NCBI GenBank assembly: GCA_020630275.1
Contig: JAHDBU010000006.1
Span: 1-41,468, forward strand
Origin: Hellea sp.
GTDB taxonomy: Bacteria; Pseudomonadota; Alphaproteobacteria; Caulobacterales; Maricaulaceae
Length of the DNA: 41,468 nucleotides
Reading direction: 5' to 3'
Within the stretch, counting starts at the first letter, position 1; each line of letters opens with the position of its first letter. Below, in pieces: positions 1 through 8,853 of the stretch. The position numbers and the translations under genes were made by a program. Below the pieces are notes generated by a model that saw only the letters and a list, made by a program, of their open reading frames with translations, ran no database searches and was not told the origin of the DNA.

Positions 1-1232
1 TGTCCGCTGCCATAAGAAAAATTGAGCGTATAAGTTACGGCCACAGCATTGCCCCATTTATCCATGACGGAATAATGAGTGGTGGCGGGGCTCTCATCCG
101 GGAAAATCGTTGTGGGGGCGATGTCACTGGATCGACTAGCTTTACGCAGGTCAATATCAGACCGGGTCTGGTCCGCGTAATTTTTACCGGTCAGGGCGGC
201 TACGGGCACATCGTAAAAATCCGGATCGCCTAAATGTTTGGACCGGTCCGCATAGGCGCGCCGCATCACCTCAATAAGCTTATGCAAATAGGCGGCGCTG
301 TTATGCCCGTCGGATTTAAGATTATACCCTTCGAGCACACCCAGCATTTGGACAATATGTACGCCTCCTGAAGACGGCGGCGGCATGGAGAACACTTCGT
401 AGCCGCGATAGGTGCCTGAAACGGGCTTTCGAATGACGGAATGATAATTGGCCAAATCCTCATAGGTGATGAGCCCGCCGCCATCCTGCATTTCAGCGAC
501 AATCAGATCGGCTGTCTTACCTTTATAAAATCCGTCGCGACCATGTTTCACAATCCGGCGCAAAGTTTCTGCTAAATCTTTTTGCTTCAGGACTTCGCCA
601 TTCTGATAGATCTTTCCGCCCGGCTTGAAGAAGTAAGCGACTGTCGATGGATCTTTGAACAAAGACTCTTTGTGCTCTGCAAAAGACGCCGATTGCGAAT
701 AAGACACTGGAAATCCCTGTTCCGCCAGACGAATCGCCGGGCCAATGACTTGCCTCGGGCTCATGGTTCCATAGGCCTCCAGCGCATCCAACATGCCCAT
801 GACCGTTCCCGGTACGCCGGCAGCCTTATGAGACCACCAGGAAATATCCCGGTCGACTTCGCCGTCAGCCCCAAGGAACATATCTCTTGTCGAACCCGCC
901 GGGGCCATTTCGCGAAAATCAATGGCGACAACCTCGCCGTCTGCCTGGGAGACCATCATGAAGCCGCCACCGCCCAAATTGCCGGCCTGAGGGTGGGTCA
1001 CTGCCAGAGCAAACCCCGTGGCTACGGCCGCGTCCACCGCATTACCACCGCGACGTAATATCGCCTGCCCCACACCAGCAGCCAAAGCCTCTTGGGCAGA
1101 GACCATGCCGTTTTCTGAAATCTGTGGACTGATCCGGCTGTCAAATTGGACGGCTGGAGGTTTTTGCGGCTCTTTGGCAAAAGTGGTGCCAGCTATGAAG
1201 GCGGCGGTTAAAAATCCAATTATCAGGCGCAT
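1..1232 (-). CDS. ggt: Gamma-glutamyltransferase, truncated by the left window edge
   Basis: Minus-strand reading from ATG at 1232: MRLIIGFLTAAFIAGTTFAKE (signal peptide) ... ENGMVSAQEALAAGVGQAILRRGGNAVDAAVA ... NLGGGGFMMV ... SPATTHYSVMDKWGNAVAVTYTLNFSYGSG; TTHYSV is the autoprocessing/catalytic Thr motif. Open at position 1. Confidence 0.95.
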   Translation of the reverse strand, partial: MRLIIGFLTAAFIAGTTFAKEPQKPPAVQFDSRISPQISENGMVSAQEALAAGVGQAILRRGGNAVDAAVATGFALAVTHPQAGNLGGGGFMMVSQADGEVVAIDFREMAPAGSTRDMFLGADGEVDRDISWWSHKAAGVPGTVMGMLDALEAYGTMSPRQVIGPAIRLAEQGFPVSYSQSASFAEHKESLFKDPSTVAYFFKPGGKIYQNGEVLKQKDLAETLRRIVKHGRDGFYKGKTADLIVAEMQDGGGLITYEDLANYHSVIRKPVSGTYRGYEVFSMPPPSSGGVHIVQMLGVLEGYNLKSDGHNSAAYLHKLIEVMRRAYADRSKHLGDPDFYDVPVAALTGKNYADQTRSDIDLRKASRSSDIAPTTIFPDESPATTHYSVMDKWGNAVAVTYTLNFSYGSG

Positions 1233-1262
1233 AAAAAATCCCCGGTCAATGCCGGGGATTAT
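1230..1262 (-). terminator. Hairpin plus T-tract downstream of ybaB/dnaX, abutting the ggt start codon
   Basis: Minus strand AATCCCCGG-cattga-CCGGGGATTTTTTATG; 9-bp stem followed by T6. Confidence 0.65.
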
Positions 1263-1288
1263 TGTGTGTTCTGAATGTTTTTACAAAT

Positions 1289-1609
1289 CTAAAACGGCAT
1301 TTTCATCCCAGGCGGTAATTCCATACCGCCAAAAGCGGATTTCATGGTCTCGGCCCGCGCTTCATCCAGTTTGACTTTGGCATCCTGAAAAGCGGCCACA
1401 ATCAAATCCTCAAGAATTTCAGCTTCTTCGCTCATCAGGCTGGGGTCAATTTTTAGACCCTTCATATTGCCCTCACCCGTCATGGTGATTTCGACCATGC
1501 CAGCACCTGAGCGGCCCGTGGCCTCAATATCGGCAACCTGGCTTTGCGCCTCCTGCATTTTGGCTTGCATTTCCTTGGCCTGTTTCATTAGACCCATTAA
1601 ATCTTTCAT
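1289..1609 (-). CDS. ybaB: YbaB/EbfC family nucleoid-associated protein
   Basis: MKDLMGLMKQAKEMQAKMQEAQSQVADIEATGRSGAGMVEITMTGEGNMKGLKIDPSLM, typical family sequence; adjacent to dnaX as in many bacteria. Confidence 0.95.
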   Translation of the reverse strand: MKDLMGLMKQAKEMQAKMQEAQSQVADIEATGRSGAGMVEITMTGEGNMKGLKIDPSLMSEEAEILEDLIVAAFQDAKVKLDEARAETMKSAFGGMELPPGMKMPF

Positions 1610-3348
1610 ACGTCATCTTCCTCTGAATTGAATTCCTGCGGTTCAGCACCAAAATCGGCAGCAATGATATTTGTCTCTGATTTAGTCGGGACGTCCCTTA
1701 TTTCAAGGAGCTTAGCTTTTTTTAACAGTGAGTGTTCAAAGGCCGGATGGGATCGGTCGCGGGCATCCTGCTCGGCAATGGCCGTTTTGCGGGCTTCCGC
1801 CAGCGACGGAGCACCCTCATCGTCAACCTGATCAACCAACCATAGGTCGCCCGTCATCTCTCTGAGCACTTCGACCATTCGGCCTACCAACGTGACCGGC
1901 GCCCGCTCCATTTTCGCAATCGTAATCGATCCAGGCTTGAAGCGAACAACGCGGACATAGCGCTCTACATCATATTTAAGCTGTATCTGACTATCAGGCA
2001 AATGCTCCACGAACTCAGCCAAACTGCTGATTTGCAGTTTGGGTTCCGAAACAGGGACAGGTTGCGGAGCGGTCATGGCGGCGGGACCACCACCTGTATC
2101 AGTCATGACCGGATCTGGCTGCCGCCCGTTACCTGATCTGATTGGAGAGATAACGGGCGCTTTAAAATTTCCCGATTTTATTTCCTTTAATATCTCGCCC
2201 GCGAGCTCTGGTGGTGGCATCTCTCCCGCAATGGCAATTTTTAGGAGCGCCATTTCTGCCGCGGCCAAAGGCACAGGCGCCGTCCGAACCTCGCTATAAG
2301 ATTTGAGCAACATCTGCCAGATGCGAGTCAATTGTCCGGTTGTCAGACCCTCGGCCAATTCTTTTAACTGTTTGGCCTGATCGGGAGAGCTGTCAAACTC
2401 GGCGTTATCTCCTAATGTCTTAGCCCGGCTCACTTCGTGACAAATATCCAAGAGATCGCGCATAATGACAATCGGGTCTGCCCCATCGTCATATTGCGCG
2501 CGCATTTCCGTGAGCGCTGCGGGCGCATCTCCTGTCGCCGCGCTGCCAAACAGATTAACCACTCTACCTCTATCGGCCAGACCCAGCATGGATTGCACTT
2601 CATCCAAAGTAACAGCCGACCCGTCGAGGCCGCCTTGAACAATCGCTTGATCCAGGAGTGACAGCGCGTCCCTGACCGACCCTTCGGCGGCCCGGGATAA
2701 CAGCCCCAATCCGGCCGCGTCCACTTTGACGTTTTCAGATGTGCAAATTCCGCTCAGATGGTCCTTGAGGACTGACGCTTCTACCCGGCGCAGATCAAAA
2801 CGCTGACAGCGAGAGAGCACGGTTACCGGAACTTTGCGGATTTCCGTTGTGGCAAAAATAAATTTGGCATGATCCGGCGGCTCTTCGAGTGTCTTAAGGA
2901 GCGCATTAAATGCACCCGTCGAGAGCATGTGCACCTCGTCGATGATATAGACTTTATAGCGGGCGGAGACAGGCGCATATCGAACGCCGTCGAGGAGCTC
3001 ACGCATATTTTCTACGCCTGTCCGCGACGCGGCGTCCATTTCCAGAACGTCCATATGGGAGGACGCCATGATCGCTTCACAGTGTATGCCCGGTTTGGCC
3101 AGATCGGTTGAGGGCCCGTCGACCTTGTCGCTCTGATAATTCAGTGCACGGGCTAGCAGGCGGGCCGTCGTCGTTTTGCCGATACCCCGTACACCCGTGA
3201 GCATGAATGCGTGAGCGATCCGACCGGCCTTGAATGCATTGGTCAAGGTCGTGACCATGGATTCTTGTCCAATCATATCCTCAAAGGTCGTTGGCCGGTA
3301 TTTCCGGGCCAGAACCTGATAGGTTTGCGTATTGGGAGACTCGCTCAT
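1606..3348 (-). CDS. dnaX: DNA polymerase III subunit gamma/tau (ORF opens at 3369; likely start MSESPNTQTYQVLARKYRP at 3348)
   Basis: YQVLARKYRPTTFEDMIGQE, Walker A GVRGIGKTTTARLLARALN, VYIIDEVHMLS, LKTLEEPP; 4-nt overlap with ybaB. Confidence 0.95.
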   Translation of the reverse strand: MSESPNTQTYQVLARKYRPTTFEDMIGQESMVTTLTNAFKAGRIAHAFMLTGVRGIGKTTTARLLARALNYQSDKVDGPSTDLAKPGIHCEAIMASSHMDVLEMDAASRTGVENMRELLDGVRYAPVSARYKVYIIDEVHMLSTGAFNALLKTLEEPPDHAKFIFATTEIRKVPVTVLSRCQRFDLRRVEASVLKDHLSGICTSENVKVDAAGLGLLSRAAEGSVRDALSLLDQAIVQGGLDGSAVTLDEVQSMLGLADRGRVVNLFGSAATGDAPAALTEMRAQYDDGADPIVIMRDLLDICHEVSRAKTLGDNAEFDSSPDQAKQLKELAEGLTTGQLTRIWQMLLKSYSEVRTAPVPLAAAEMALLKIAIAGEMPPPELAGEILKEIKSGNFKAPVISPIRSGNGRQPDPVMTDTGGGPAAMTAPQPVPVSEPKLQISSLAEFVEHLPDSQIQLKYDVERYVRVVRFKPGSITIAKMERAPVTLVGRMVEVLREMTGDLWLVDQVDDEGAPSLAEARKTAIAEQDARDRSHPAFEHSLLKKAKLLEIRDVPTKSETNIIAADFGAEPQEFNSEEDDV

Positions 3349-3416
3349 TTCAACCTTATACGGAGTCACCAGGCGAGATTAAAGGGCCAGAAATGAGAAA
3401 AGAAAATAATAAAAGG

Positions 3417-3512
3417 TGGAAGACTGAACCTGACCCGAAAAAGACTCGTTGCGGCTGCTTCGTTCCCGACCTGACCGGATTGGCGAGGATTTCCGTCCAA
3501 GCCAGCCTTCCG
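3417..3512 (-). ncRNA. ffs: Signal recognition particle RNA, bacterial small (4.5S) type
   Basis: Minus strand carries GGTCAGGTCGGGAACGAAGCAGCC (SRP domain IV/tetraloop) flanked by complementary ends GGAAGGCTG...CAGTCTTCC; located immediately upstream of dnaX, as is common. Exact ends are approximate. Confidence 0.88.
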
Positions 3513-3595
3513 CGGCGGCTTATGGCGAAAGGGAGCAAAAATATCAATCCTAAAATTTCGGTTGCCCTTGACGGAAAAGCCTTTAGCTAGAGTCT

Positions 3596-4489
3596 ATGAC
3601 AAAAGACGATTTTATAATGCCGTTCGCAGGCGCACCTTTGGATCATGATGAAGAAGGCCGCACCATGGAAGCCCTAAACGGACATCTACAAAACAAGGAC
3701 TGCGAAGCGGTTCTCTTTATGGATGGTCGACCTGCTGTGAATGAGCAGGGACAACTTTGGAAAATACATCCCAATGAGCTCAAGGGGACCAATGTGGCCG
3801 AACCGGCACCGGTCTTTCTAGGCCTCAACGGTAAAACACCCGTTTTTGCTTTCAGCCTGGCCGATGATCAGGCGGTCATTCCCAAAGAGGCATTTCAGGA
3901 AATGCGGATGATTGCCGGTCGGATGCCTGCCGACGATCTGGCAATCGCCGGGCGCGGACGCGCGTTATTTCAGTGGTTTCACCATCACCCATTTTGCTCA
4001 GCATGTGGCACGAAAAACACCGTCATGAATGGCGGGCTCTATAGTCATTGTGATAATTGCAATCGGGATCATTTTCCACGAGTCAATCCGGTAGCGATCA
4101 TGTTGATCCTGCGAGGTGATCATTGCCTGCTGGGGCGCTCGGCTGGGTGGCCCGACGGCGCGTTTTCAGCCCTGGCCGGATTTGTATCACCAGGCGAGAG
4201 TATCGAGGAAGCCTGCATTCGGGAGACCCAAGAAGAAGTGGGCATTGACGTTCGAAATGTGAAATATGTCTTTAGCCAGCCCTGGCCATTTCCAAGCCAA
4301 TTGATGATTGGCCTCACCTGTGAAACCGAGCAGACAGATTTTACCGTCAACACGAATGAGCTGGAAAAGGCACAATGGTTTACCAAGGATGAGGTCAAGG
4401 CTGTCTTCGCCAAACAAAGCGAGGTTTTTTTGCGGCCACCGCGATTTACGATTGCTCATCAATTACTAAGACACTGGATCTCAAAATAG
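3596..4489 (+). CDS. nudC: NAD+ diphosphatase (Nudix hydrolase NudC)
   Basis: Zn ribbon CSACG...CDNCNRDHFPRVNPVAIMLI and Nudix box GFVSPGESIEEACIRETQEEVGI. Confidence 0.93.
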   Translation: MTKDDFIMPFAGAPLDHDEEGRTMEALNGHLQNKDCEAVLFMDGRPAVNEQGQLWKIHPNELKGTNVAEPAPVFLGLNGKTPVFAFSLADDQAVIPKEAFQEMRMIAGRMPADDLAIAGRGRALFQWFHHHPFCSACGTKNTVMNGGLYSHCDNCNRDHFPRVNPVAIMLILRGDHCLLGRSAGWPDGAFSALAGFVSPGESIEEACIRETQEEVGIDVRNVKYVFSQPWPFPSQLMIGLTCETEQTDFTVNTNELEKAQWFTKDEVKAVFAKQSEVFLRPPRFTIAHQLLRHWISK

Positions 4490-4490
4490 C

Positions 4491-4961
4491 CTATTGCTGG
4501 CTCAGCTCGGGCCAGAAAGCATCAGCCTTTTTTATGAAGGCCGGGATATCGCGCACCCATCGCTCTTGAATACGCTCATTAAAATTCAGATAAAGACGCC
4601 CGTCCCGCACATGCCAGTGTTCAGGCGATCCCTTGGCCAGTTTGCCATTGGCAACGGCCCAGGCACAATAGCCGCTATATTGCGGGATAAAGGCTTCGGG
4701 GTTGGTCTTGAACAAATCCATGTTTGCCTGAGTAGAAAAACTCCAATCGACGCCCATATATTTGATTTGGTGTTGCTCTTTTCCCATCAAAGGTTTGCCG
4801 GAATAAAACGTGACGACATCATATCCGCCTAGCGCATCGTCATCCAGCCATGCGGTGTAAACAGACTCACCGACAGGTGTCTCCGAGCAGGCAGAAAGCA
4901 GCGTCATTGAATAAAAAGCTGCTACCCATACTCGCATTCTACGACATGCCCCGAACAGCAT
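4491..4961 (-). CDS. YHS domain-containing lipoprotein-like protein
   Basis: Possible lipobox near LLSACSE; YHS-type core GGYDVVTFYSGKPLMGKEQHQIKYMGVDWSFSTQANMDLFKTNPEAFIPQYSGYCAWAVANGK. Confidence 0.8.
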   Translation of the reverse strand: MLFGACRRMRVWVAAFYSMTLLSACSETPVGESVYTAWLDDDALGGYDVVTFYSGKPLMGKEQHQIKYMGVDWSFSTQANMDLFKTNPEAFIPQYSGYCAWAVANGKLAKGSPEHWHVRDGRLYLNFNERIQERWVRDIPAFIKKADAFWPELSQQ

Positions 4962-5778
4962 CGGCGGGATATGTGCCCAGCGTGATGATTTCCTCGGAGA
5001 AAAACCCCAGCTCTTCCATGGCGTGTTTCATATTGTCATTGTCCGGATGGGCTTCGACATCCATGTAAAACTGTGCAGCTTGAAAAGACCCGCCAACCAT
5101 ATAACTTTCCAACTTGGTGATGTTGATCCCATTGGTCGCAAAACCACCAAGTGCCTTATATAGCGCAGACGGTACACTGCGAACTCGAAACACAAAACTG
5201 GTGACCACTGGCGTATCAGGTGCCGGTAATTCAGAGCCATTCTCCGACAGAACCAGAAACCGAGTCGTATTATGGGCGGCGTCTTCGATATTTTCCGCTA
5301 ACAAATCGAGCCCGTAGATTTCGCCCGCCAAGGCAGATGAAACAGAGGCAATTGTTTTGTCACCCCTTTCAGCCACACGTCTTGCAGCCCCCGCCGTATC
5401 CGTGTCAGTTTTAGGCGTGATGTCCCACCCTGCAAGACGTTTTCGAACCTGACCCAATGCCATTGGATGGGACCGAGCAATTTTAATTTCTGCGAGCTTG
5501 GCCCCGGGCACACCCCATAAGTTGTGATGCACCGGCAGATAATGTTCGCCGATGATTTTTAATCCACCCTCTGGCAAGAGATGATAAATATCAGAAACTC
5601 GACCCGCCACAGAATTGTCCACCGGGATCATGGCTAAGTCGCCCTTATTGGCGCGTACTGCTGCAAAGGCGGCTGCGAAACTTTGGCACGGCATAGGCTG
5701 GTGATCGGGAAAAAATCGTGAACAGGCCAGATGGGAAAAAGCGCCTGGTTCACCTTGATAGTGGATCTGTCCCGTCAT
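4939..5778 (-). CDS. pheA: Prephenate dehydratase
   Basis: IHYQGEPGAFSHLAC; IPVDNSVAGRVSDIYHLL; ACT-like C-terminus with GINITKLESYMVGGSFQAAQFYMDVEAH. Confidence 0.93.
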   Translation of the reverse strand: MTGQIHYQGEPGAFSHLACSRFFPDHQPMPCQSFAAAFAAVRANKGDLAMIPVDNSVAGRVSDIYHLLPEGGLKIIGEHYLPVHHNLWGVPGAKLAEIKIARSHPMALGQVRKRLAGWDITPKTDTDTAGAARRVAERGDKTIASVSSALAGEIYGLDLLAENIEDAAHNTTRFLVLSENGSELPAPDTPVVTSFVFRVRSVPSALYKALGGFATNGINITKLESYMVGGSFQAAQFYMDVEAHPDNDNMKHAMEELGFFSEEIITLGTYPADAVRGMS

Positions 5779-6500
5779 GGTGTTTCCCCTAATAATACTC
5801 TGGCGCGTTCAAGATCCTCTGGCGTATCGACCCCATCAGGTGCCGTTTCCAATTCCGTCGCGTAAATTGTCATTCCGTTTTCGAGCGCCCGTAATTGCTC
5901 CAACCGCTCCCGGATTTCAAGGGGCGATGGATCCAGCTGACAGAATTTTTCAAGGGCTTCCCGACGATAAGCATAAAGCCCCACATGGTGCCAGACACCG
6001 CCCTCTCCACTGGGCGCCGAAGCCCGGGTAAAATAAAGAGCGCGACCATCCTTTGCCATAATAGCCTTAACGACATTGGGGTCGGAAATCTCCCGTTTTG
6101 AATGAGTATGTACGACCGCCGTTGCAATATCAGCGCCCTCGTTCCGTCCCAGAACATCGACCGTTTGCGTGATAATGTCTGGGTCAATAGCGGGCATGTC
6201 ACCTTGAACATTGACGATCACGTCGTAATCGCCGTCTTTATCGAAGAGGTCAACGGCGGCTTTTACTCTATCTGTACCCGAAGGTAGGGTCGGATCGGTT
6301 AAAACAGCCATGCCGCCGATTTCTTCAATGACTTTAACGATTTCTGCCTCTGCGCAGGCGACTATAACAGGTCCAATATCCGCGGCGATCGCGCGCTCAT
6401 AGACGTGCACAATCATGGGCTTGCCATGAATATCGGCCAGCGGTTTATCAGGCAATCTTGTGCTCGCCATGCGAGCGGGTATAACAATCAGTGTGCGCAT
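5775..6500 (-). CDS. kdsB: 3-deoxy-manno-octulosonate cytidylyltransferase
   Basis: MRTLIVIPARMASTRLPDKPLADIHGKPMIVHVYERA; VNVQGDMPAIDPDII; GLYAYRREALEKF. Confidence 0.95.
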   Translation of the reverse strand: MRTLIVIPARMASTRLPDKPLADIHGKPMIVHVYERAIAADIGPVIVACAEAEIVKVIEEIGGMAVLTDPTLPSGTDRVKAAVDLFDKDGDYDVIVNVQGDMPAIDPDIITQTVDVLGRNEGADIATAVVHTHSKREISDPNVVKAIMAKDGRALYFTRASAPSGEGGVWHHVGLYAYRREALEKFCQLDPSPLEIRERLEQLRALENGMTIYATELETAPDGVDTPEDLERARVLLGETP

Positions 6501-6639
6501 AATCGAACCCGCCTTAAAGCCTTTGCGACCCTTCGCCGCAAGACTGTATTCATAAAAACGCAGAAATTCGGTTGGCTTGATACCTATATTTTAATAGTAA
6601 AGCGGCAAATTCGAGCCCGCGAGCTGACAGGATAAGACT

Positions 6640-7530
6640 ATGGCCGGTAACCTGACCTTCAATAAATATGCAGCTGCCATTTTGGCGACAGCCTTGGGCT
6701 TTATGATTATCAAGGATATTTCCCACGGCATGATGAACGTGGATGCACCGAAAGGCCTGGCATATTGCGGTGACTGCAAGCCTAAAGACGAAGACAAAGG
6801 CAAAGAAAAAGAACTGCCGTTTCCTCAAGCCGACTGGATTGCGGCTATGGATGTTGAAAAGGGCGAGAAATATTTCGCAGCCTGTTCAACTTGTCATACC
6901 GTCAACGCAGGGGGCGACAATCTTCAGGGCCCTAACCTCTGGAATGTAGTGGGCCGCAAAGCGGGATCAATCAACTATTCCTACTCATCTGGCATGGCTG
7001 GCATGGGCATTGACTGGGGTTATGAGGAATTGGACAAATTCCTGACGCGTCCGGCCAAATACGTGAAGGGTACAAAAATGGGCTATGGCGGCGAGAAAAA
7101 GCCTGCCAAACGCGCCGCCTTGATTGCTTACTTGCGGTCTTTATCCGACGCACCCGTTGCATTGCCTGTCGCTGCGGCGGCACCAGGCGCGGTTCCTGCC
7201 GATAGTGTCGAAGGTATTTCTGCTCCGGCTGAGGGGGACACCACGACGACAATCGAAGTGATTAAGGACAAAATGGACGGTGCAGCCGACACAATGGCCA
7301 GTGGTTCTGAAACCGTCGTCGAAAAAGCGGCAGACGGAGCCGAGGCCGTTATGGACAAGGCTGGTGACGTTGCAACCGATATCAAGGACAGCGCTGGCGC
7401 TATGGCCGATAAAGTAGCCGATGGCGCCGGTGATGCCGTTGACGCCGTCAAAGACGGTGCGGAAACAGTCAAAGATGGTGCAGGTAAGCTTCTGGACAAA
7501 GCCAAAGACGCCGTAGGCGCTGACGAGTAA
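6640..7530 (+). CDS. Membrane-anchored class I c-type cytochrome with a long LEA-like/amphipathic C-terminal tail
   Basis: N-terminal TM (YAAAILATALGFMIIKDI), heme motif CSTCH, Met ligand region YVKGTKMGYGG, AALIAYLRSLSD; tail DKAGDVATDIKDSAGAMADKVADGAGDAVDAVKDGAETVKDGAGKLLDKAKDAV. Confidence 0.92.
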   Translation: MAGNLTFNKYAAAILATALGFMIIKDISHGMMNVDAPKGLAYCGDCKPKDEDKGKEKELPFPQADWIAAMDVEKGEKYFAACSTCHTVNAGGDNLQGPNLWNVVGRKAGSINYSYSSGMAGMGIDWGYEELDKFLTRPAKYVKGTKMGYGGEKKPAKRAALIAYLRSLSDAPVALPVAAAAPGAVPADSVEGISAPAEGDTTTTIEVIKDKMDGAADTMASGSETVVEKAADGAEAVMDKAGDVATDIKDSAGAMADKVADGAGDAVDAVKDGAETVKDGAGKLLDKAKDAVGADE

Positions 7531-8361
7531 TTACAATCGCCGGATCGCTGTAATAGGACCGGCCTGTTTCTCAATTCTTTGAACAGCCGTTTTTAAAGGC
7601 TCGCTGGCCACGCACATATGCCATGCATTGGCATGAAGCAGGTGGGTCGGAGATGTCATGACGCCAACATGGCCTTTCCAAAAAACAAGATCACCACGTC
7701 TTAACCCAGATAATGATGGATTGATCGCCACCGCACTCCCCATTTCCGACTGTTGATCAGAATCCCGCGGCGCATCCGATCCCGACATACGTAAGGCCGA
7801 TTGAATGAGGCCCGAACAATCTAGCCCAAAGCCACTTATGCCACCCCAGATATAGGGACGCCCTAGAAAACTCTCCGCGATCTCAACCCAGTCCATGATC
7901 TCAGGACGTTGATCGATTTCATTGAAATGAGCCTCATGCACAAAACCATCTGCAGTCTCTAAAAATCTGTCTTCACGATCCAACGCTGCAAAGGTCGAAC
8001 CTATAGATAAGTGGTGAGTCACAGGGCTTTTGATATCGGGCTTCGTAAAGATTGGCGCAGTAAGGGTGGATATTTTGTGCGAAGATGACATTTCCATTTC
8101 GCCTAAATCACGGGTTCGGCACCATCCAACATAGCCCGGGTAGCGGGTTCCCGGCAGTCGGCACTCCGACTGCCCCCAAACCCAAGCTCGACCGATTTTA
8201 TGAATATGAAAAAGCGTTCCGAATAGGAGCTCCGTTTCCGCGCTTGCCGAGGGTTTTGGAGATCGACGCATAAAGGTCGAGGCACAAGCAACTTGCAACG
8301 TTTCCCGTTTTGGAAATTTTTGGATATCGATGGAATTTCTGGCGTCAGTCACGGCTTTCAA
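7531..8361 (-). CDS. NlpC/P60 family (peptidoglycan) endopeptidase with N-terminal SH3-like region
   Basis: SFLGRPYIWGGISGFGLDCSGLIQSALRMSG; GDLVFWKGHVGVM; LLHANAWHM; N-terminal segment FMRRSPKPSASAETELLFGTLFHIHKIGRAWVWGQSE...YPGYVGW reads like the SH3 region of this family. Confidence 0.9.
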   Translation of the reverse strand: MKAVTDARNSIDIQKFPKRETLQVACASTFMRRSPKPSASAETELLFGTLFHIHKIGRAWVWGQSECRLPGTRYPGYVGWCRTRDLGEMEMSSSHKISTLTAPIFTKPDIKSPVTHHLSIGSTFAALDREDRFLETADGFVHEAHFNEIDQRPEIMDWVEIAESFLGRPYIWGGISGFGLDCSGLIQSALRMSGSDAPRDSDQQSEMGSAVAINPSLSGLRRGDLVFWKGHVGVMTSPTHLLHANAWHMCVASEPLKTAVQRIEKQAGPITAIRRL

Positions 8362-8729
8362 GCGACCTGTCCGGTACTCTTAAGGTTTTCGCGGATATCA
8401 TCCGCAAACTGGCTAAGATAATGGGTGCCCTGTGGCGTCCGCTCAATAATAATGGACCGCTTGTCTCTGGGATCTGCACATCGGCGTAAGAATTTGCGCG
8501 CTTCTAATTGATCGATGGCCCGGGAGACTGGCGATTTGGTTAGCTCCATTTTGTGGGCCAAAGACCGAACAGTATGGGGACCACTCTCAAGATAGATGCT
8601 GGTTAAAATCACCATTTGTCGCGGTGAAAGCGCCTGATCTGAAGCGCGGACACTATTAAGAGTGACATCGTGCCAGAGCGCCAGGGCGTCTTTTCGATTA
8701 AACCGAACCGGGACGACTTTTGCCGTCAT
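8358..8729 (-). CDS. MarR-family transcriptional regulator (ORF opens at 8807; likely start MTAKVVPVRF)
   Basis: LSPRQMVILTSIYLESGPHTVRSLAHKMELTKSPVSRAIDQLEARKFLRRCADPRDKRSIIIERTPQG, winged HTH plus DxRDKRS wing. Confidence 0.88.
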   Translation of the reverse strand: MTAKVVPVRFNRKDALALWHDVTLNSVRASDQALSPRQMVILTSIYLESGPHTVRSLAHKMELTKSPVSRAIDQLEARKFLRRCADPRDKRSIIIERTPQGTHYLSQFADDIRENLKSTGQVA

Positions 8730-8853
8730 ATTCCCCTCACCTGCTAAAAACAAATCACCTCTTAGGGGAAAGGATTCGCACGGCCAAGATTCTTCGGTCA
8801 AGTGCATTATTGGATAGAGGAGTCACGGGACGTTTAACCCTTTAAAAAGACTC

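Noticed and set aside
582-1374. Plus-strand ORFs 582..1058 and 1018..1374
   Set aside because: They lie antisense to ggt (and run into ybaB); no recognisable protein character.
2990-3230. Apparent loss of the Zn-binding cysteines in DnaX (KPGIHCEAIMASSHMDVLEMDAAS)
   Set aside because: I recall alphaproteobacterial DnaX commonly lacking the full CxxC set, so I do not treat this as unusual.
7128-7574. Minus-strand 148-aa Ser/Ala/Pro-rich ORF
   Set aside because: Antisense shadow of the repetitive cytochrome c tail; low complexity results from the opposite strand.
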